A DNA stretch of 64,000 nt, taken from the NCBI RefSeq assembly GCF_029168945.1, contig NC_083603.1, positions 53,640,406 to 53,704,405 of the forward strand, in the 5' to 3' direction. Source of the DNA: Cannabis sativa. Its lineage: Eukaryota; Streptophyta; Magnoliopsida; Rosales; Cannabaceae. How positions within the stretch are numbered: position 1 is the stretch's first letter; the number at the start of each line of letters is the position of its first letter. The translations under genes were made by a program, and so were the position numbers. Below the pieces are notes generated by a model. The model was given only the letters and a program-made list of their open reading frames with translations, had not been told where the DNA came from and searched no databases. Of this stretch, positions 60,277-64,000 are shown in pieces.

Positions 60277-61233
60277 AAGGAAAGTGTTTCTATTGCAATG
60301 AGAAAGGTCATTGGAAACCCCAATGTCCTAAACTTCTTACAAAGAAACAAGGTATTTCTTTCTATAAACTTTAAGAGTTTTAGTGAATTATTATCCAATT
60401 GGATTATTGATTCTGGACTAACTTTGTTTATTTGTTTCTTCTTCTTGTAGGCCAAGCTACTTGAACTCAGATGCTATCTTAGTGAGTTGGATCGGAAAGC
60501 TGGACAAAAGGGTGAAGATCGTCCAAGATGAAGATGAAGCTCATTTATCTATTTTGAATTAATTGTTTTAGTTTAAAGACAATTTGGATTTCGAATTTTA
60601 GTTTGGGATTTTTATCCCTATTTTTCTCATAATATTGCAATACATTTTTTTTTATTAATAATATTTTTATTTTCTATTTCAAATAAATTGCAATTTATGA
60701 GATTGAGCTTCATTTACTTTATCTTAAACCAAAATTACCACATTATATTTATATGTTTGTATGTGTAAGTATTTTTATTATTGATACAAATTCTATAATA
60801 TTTACAACTCTTCATAGAGCTATATTAAATAAACACTAGAAATTATTTCTATGTTTATTAATAATTGTTAATTCTAATACAATTATTGAGAATTTGTTTA
60901 ATAAAAGGATCTTTTGATCTGATAGAGGTGGAGAAAAGTTAAGAAAACTATGCAGTTCAACGATCTTTTATATCTAATGAACTCTGGATTGTATTCAACT
61001 CCACATAATCTCTATAACACTTAGAAAATCATGATCTTTATAACCTTTAGGGGTGGATCATAATCTCTATATACTTAGGGGTGGAATTTATCCACAATAC
61101 CCTATGTAACACATATTTTCTTTGAACATGGAAGTAATATAATGGATTAGCTATTATCAGTATAAATCCTTGATCTTGATTTTATGTTCCAATTTAGTTT
61201 TACTGTTGTAGTAAATAATGATACCTATTATTA
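60277..61233 (+). pseudogene. Zinc knuckle, protease remnant and non-coding remainder of family L
   Basis: Zinc knuckle near 60282-60325, then NWIIDSG (about 60399-60419), the start of a copia protease, which breaks off. The rest holds no integrase, RT or RNase H, so pol is deleted. Around 61005-61090 three degenerate units of about 29 bp contain aatctctata and cttaggggtgga. Confidence 0.65.
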
Positions 61234-62123
61234 GTATAGATCCACGGTCCCCATTCTAGTTCACACTATACTGCTTGTAAGACTCAATAATTGATTTGTG
61301 ATTAATCAATTATAATTCTAAAGTTAGACTATGTCTAATTTGTGAATTTTCACTAAGCAGGGGTGAAATTGTAAAGAAAAGAGATTCTAGGTTTATTTAT
61401 TAATTAAGAGACTTTATATGTCTAATTAATAATTAAATTAAATGACAATATTATTTAATAATCTATTTTAGTTATTAAATAATTAGTTTTGGCATTTAAA
61501 AGGTTAGAATTGGAAAATTGGCGTTTTTGAGAAAATAGAAATAAAAATTGTGAAAACTGCAAAAACCAAGTGAGGCCCAATAAACACCTTGGCCGGCCAC
61601 TTAAGCAGTTTTTTCAAATTGATATTTTCATTATTTTAATGCCAAATAATTACTAACCTAAACCTAGTAGTTGCCTATAAATAGAAAGTGATGGCTCAGT
61701 CAAAAATAAGCTTTTTGTCAGAAAATCAAAAAATTGTTTTTTTTTTTCAGAAAAACTGAGCCTTCCACTTCTCTCTCTATAGCCGACCCTATACCTCTCT
61801 CTTTTCCTCTTCATAATTTCGAACCTTAGTGATAGAGTAAGTGCCCACACACAGCAAGTGGTACCTCAATCATAGATTGGAAGACTGTGAAGGATCACAC
61901 ACAAAGAGAAGGACATTCGGGCTCAGATCTTGATAATACTCTGCGACAGAAAGGATACAAGGGTTAGAGATCTGAGTGGAAGGAGACATTATTCCGTTGT
62001 AACCAATGTAAGGTTTTCTTAACTTTATATGTGTTTATTTATCGTTTTAAAAAGTTCATATTTAGGGTGTTAAACAACATACTTGTGAGTAGATCTAAGA
62101 TCCTGGTAAAATAAATTCCAACA
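61234..62123 (+). repeat. Family-L LTR, right half only
   Basis: Matches 53103-53987 almost base for base and ends ttccaaca. The first kilobase of this LTR is missing. It is followed by another primer site and leader. Confidence 0.9.
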
Positions 62124-64000
62124 ACTGGCCTCAGAGCCATGGTAATTGATTTGCTTGCAAGAAATTTGGACTTTAAAACGATTGTTTATGATCTGGATGG
62201 TTTCATGTTGTGTTGTGTGTTATATGATGATTGATTGATGTTTGTGAATTTTCGTGAAAAATAATTGAAATTCTGTTTCTGGAATTATTTTTTTTTGGAT
62301 AGTATGGAAAAAATTAAGCAATTTAATTTTTTTACAGAACTCAATTTCGATTTAATTTGAATTAGTTATGATCTTTTGAAGTTTCGAAAAAATATCGGGA
62401 TGAAGCACTCACCCACGCGCGCGGAACCGAGTGATCCTCGGTCAGGCGCGTGTTCGGACAAGATTTTGTCCGAGCAACACACCCAGGGGTGTGTGAAACC
62501 CCTCCTCCGCGCGCGGACATGTTTCAGGTGCCCCCCTGCGCCGAGTTTTCTCAGCCGTGCACTCTCCTATGCGCGCGCGGGCAGTATGCACTGCATACTG
62601 TCCGTACAGCTCGTATTTTTTTCGTTTTTCTTCGATTTTTCATGCTATTTCATGGATTTAACTTTCAATTTTTTGTGTAGTTTTGTATTTAGATTTTTAT
62701 TTTTCAGTTTTCAAATCTAATGACTAACTAAAGGCGGTCCATTAGAAATTATTTATATTTTTTATTTATTTAATTAACTATTTTTTGAAATTATTTATTT
62801 AAAATTAAATAAATCCTACATCCAACTATCCAGCTAACCTTGTTGCAGGAGTATGTGTTTTAGCTTGTTTGTAAGTTTTTAAAACCTATTATTGCTTGAT
62901 TGCAAATAACCATGGTTAACTTGTTGACAGATCCAATGATCTGATTTTAACTCATGGCTCCCTTGGTCAAGTAAATAATTTGTAACAGGTATATTTACAA
63001 TCTTCTTTCATCTGTGTATGACCTAGCAACATGATAGGACCCATCCAAAGTGTGCCTGTGTGAGCCTATGTGTTTAATTTCATTATAGATGCATATAGGT
63101 TGTTGTTGCTAAATAAAATATCATAGTTCTTGATAGATTTTATTTAGGCCCATTTAGTTTTTGGACCTATTCAATTAATAACAGTTGTTCATTTTAAGGT
63201 TAAATTCCTCTCTTTTGGGCCTTGTGTGAGAGTTGGGAGCCATAGAAGTGGGTACGACATACTGAACCCAGCACCTCCTCACATGAACCACCCCAATTGT
63301 GAAGGCCCATTTGCCTGATTTGAATAAATGTACTAGGTTAATTAAATTAGTTTAACCTAATAAAATTGATTAGCAACATAATTAATTTCATTTATTTTGA
63401 AATTAATTTAAGAAAACCATAGTTTAAAGAATTTTATATTCTAAGCTAAACTATATGTATTTTCTTGTATTTAATTAAATATAGAATTATAACCATCTAG
63501 ATTCTTTCTGAAGCTTAATTTAAATTTTTCATTAAATATTCTTATTTAAGTTGATATTTAGTTATCTATAACTAATCAGCTTAAATTTGAATATCTTTTG
63601 AATTTAAAATTTCAAAATTAAGTTGAGGAATTTTAGGCATTGGTTATTGAGATTCTTTATATATTTTTTAAGTTAATATCTTTTCGAATATTAACTTAAA
63701 ATGGAATATGCTAGAATATTTTTTAAGTTAATATCTTTTCGAATATTAACTTAAAATGGAATATTTTCAAATTAAGTGGTTACAACTTAATTTTAATTTA
63801 ATTAAATCTTATTTGAAAGATATTTAAGTTGTTTTTTTTTTTTAGATTCTTCTAAAACAACTTAAACAAGATATTTTCAAATTTGTTCCATTTTATTCGA
63901 ATTTTTTTTTCGAATTTAAATAATAATTGAAAATTAATTAAAGTTGATTTTTTATTTAAACCAACTTTAATTTGTAATTTTTCATTATGGAACTTGTTCG
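62124..64000 (+). mobile_element. Leader of a second family-L unit, running off the window
   Basis: Nearly identical to 53988-54590, then about 480 bp absent relative to the first leader (junction near 62720), then similar to 55100 onward. No gag within the window. Confidence 0.85.
62405..62612 (+). ncRNA. GC-rich hairpin cluster in the family-L leader (copy 2)
   Basis: Same order of inverted repeats as at 54270-54475. The central hairpin is fully paired here (cggaca/tgtccg) where copy 1 has one mismatch; the cagtatg/catactg hairpin (62582-62600) differs only in its loop; the tgcagg/cctgca pair is shortened to cagg/cctg. The direction of change is therefore mixed. Confidence 0.6.

Overview
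The window is eukaryotic nuclear DNA from a flowering plant, probably a eudicot: AT-rich, with GT-AG introns, plant-type LTR retrotransposons (Athila, Tekay-like chromovirus, several copia families), LINEs, a Helitron, Mutator-type MITEs and a CACTA end. Species cannot be fixed from sequence alone. There is no prokaryotic signal and no rRNA, tRNA or CRISPR array was seen.

Two host genes stand out. A six-coding-exon gene (2664-6109, +) reads as an uninterrupted 903-residue BED-BED-DUF659-hATC protein, a domesticated hAT-type transposase. A seven-coding-exon DCP5/LSM14-type mRNA decapping gene (38203-42644, +, with an extra 5' UTR exon near 36.7 kb) is complete except for one in-frame TAG at 42037-42039, right after its FDF box. 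A patch of gene debris lies at 46.7-50.5 kb: a DUF1985 fragment, three exons of the ESCRT-III gene VPS24 and an unidentified exon-like fragment.

Layout: 1-697 end of a copia element; 1192-1819 two abutting Mutator-type MITEs; 1.9-6.2 kb hAT-like gene; 6.38-11.75 kb minus-strand LINE split by a complete but dead copia element (6839-11519, GATCA target duplication); 13.8-14.95 kb old retroelement relic; 14.95-34.19 kb Tekay-like chromovirus in an internal-LTR-internal-LTR arrangement whose last LTR is split by a 10.9-kb Athila element (23054-33959, GCTGT duplication) with an env-position ORF; 34.19-35.73 kb second Tekay-like fragment; 35.73-36.6 kb CACTA end and LINE RNase H; 36.7-42.9 kb DCP5-like gene; 42.97-44.45 kb minus-strand Helitron; 44.6-45.5 kb two more Mutator-type MITEs; 46-50.5 kb gene debris with a solo LTR; 50.77-52.10 kb Tekay LTR piece; 52.1-64 kb copia family L (1.9-kb LTRs, 3.6-kb AT-rich leader with a GC-rich hairpin cluster, gag split by a reversed solo LTR, then a partial LTR and a second leader).

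Most strand and insertion calls rest on target duplications read directly from the sequence, so relative insertion order can be reconstructed. The features most worth a second look are the hairpin cluster in the family-L leader, the lone stop codon in the DCP5-like gene, the CCGCGG-centred motif block shared by the Athila LTR and its internal region, and the VPS24/DUF1985 mosaic.
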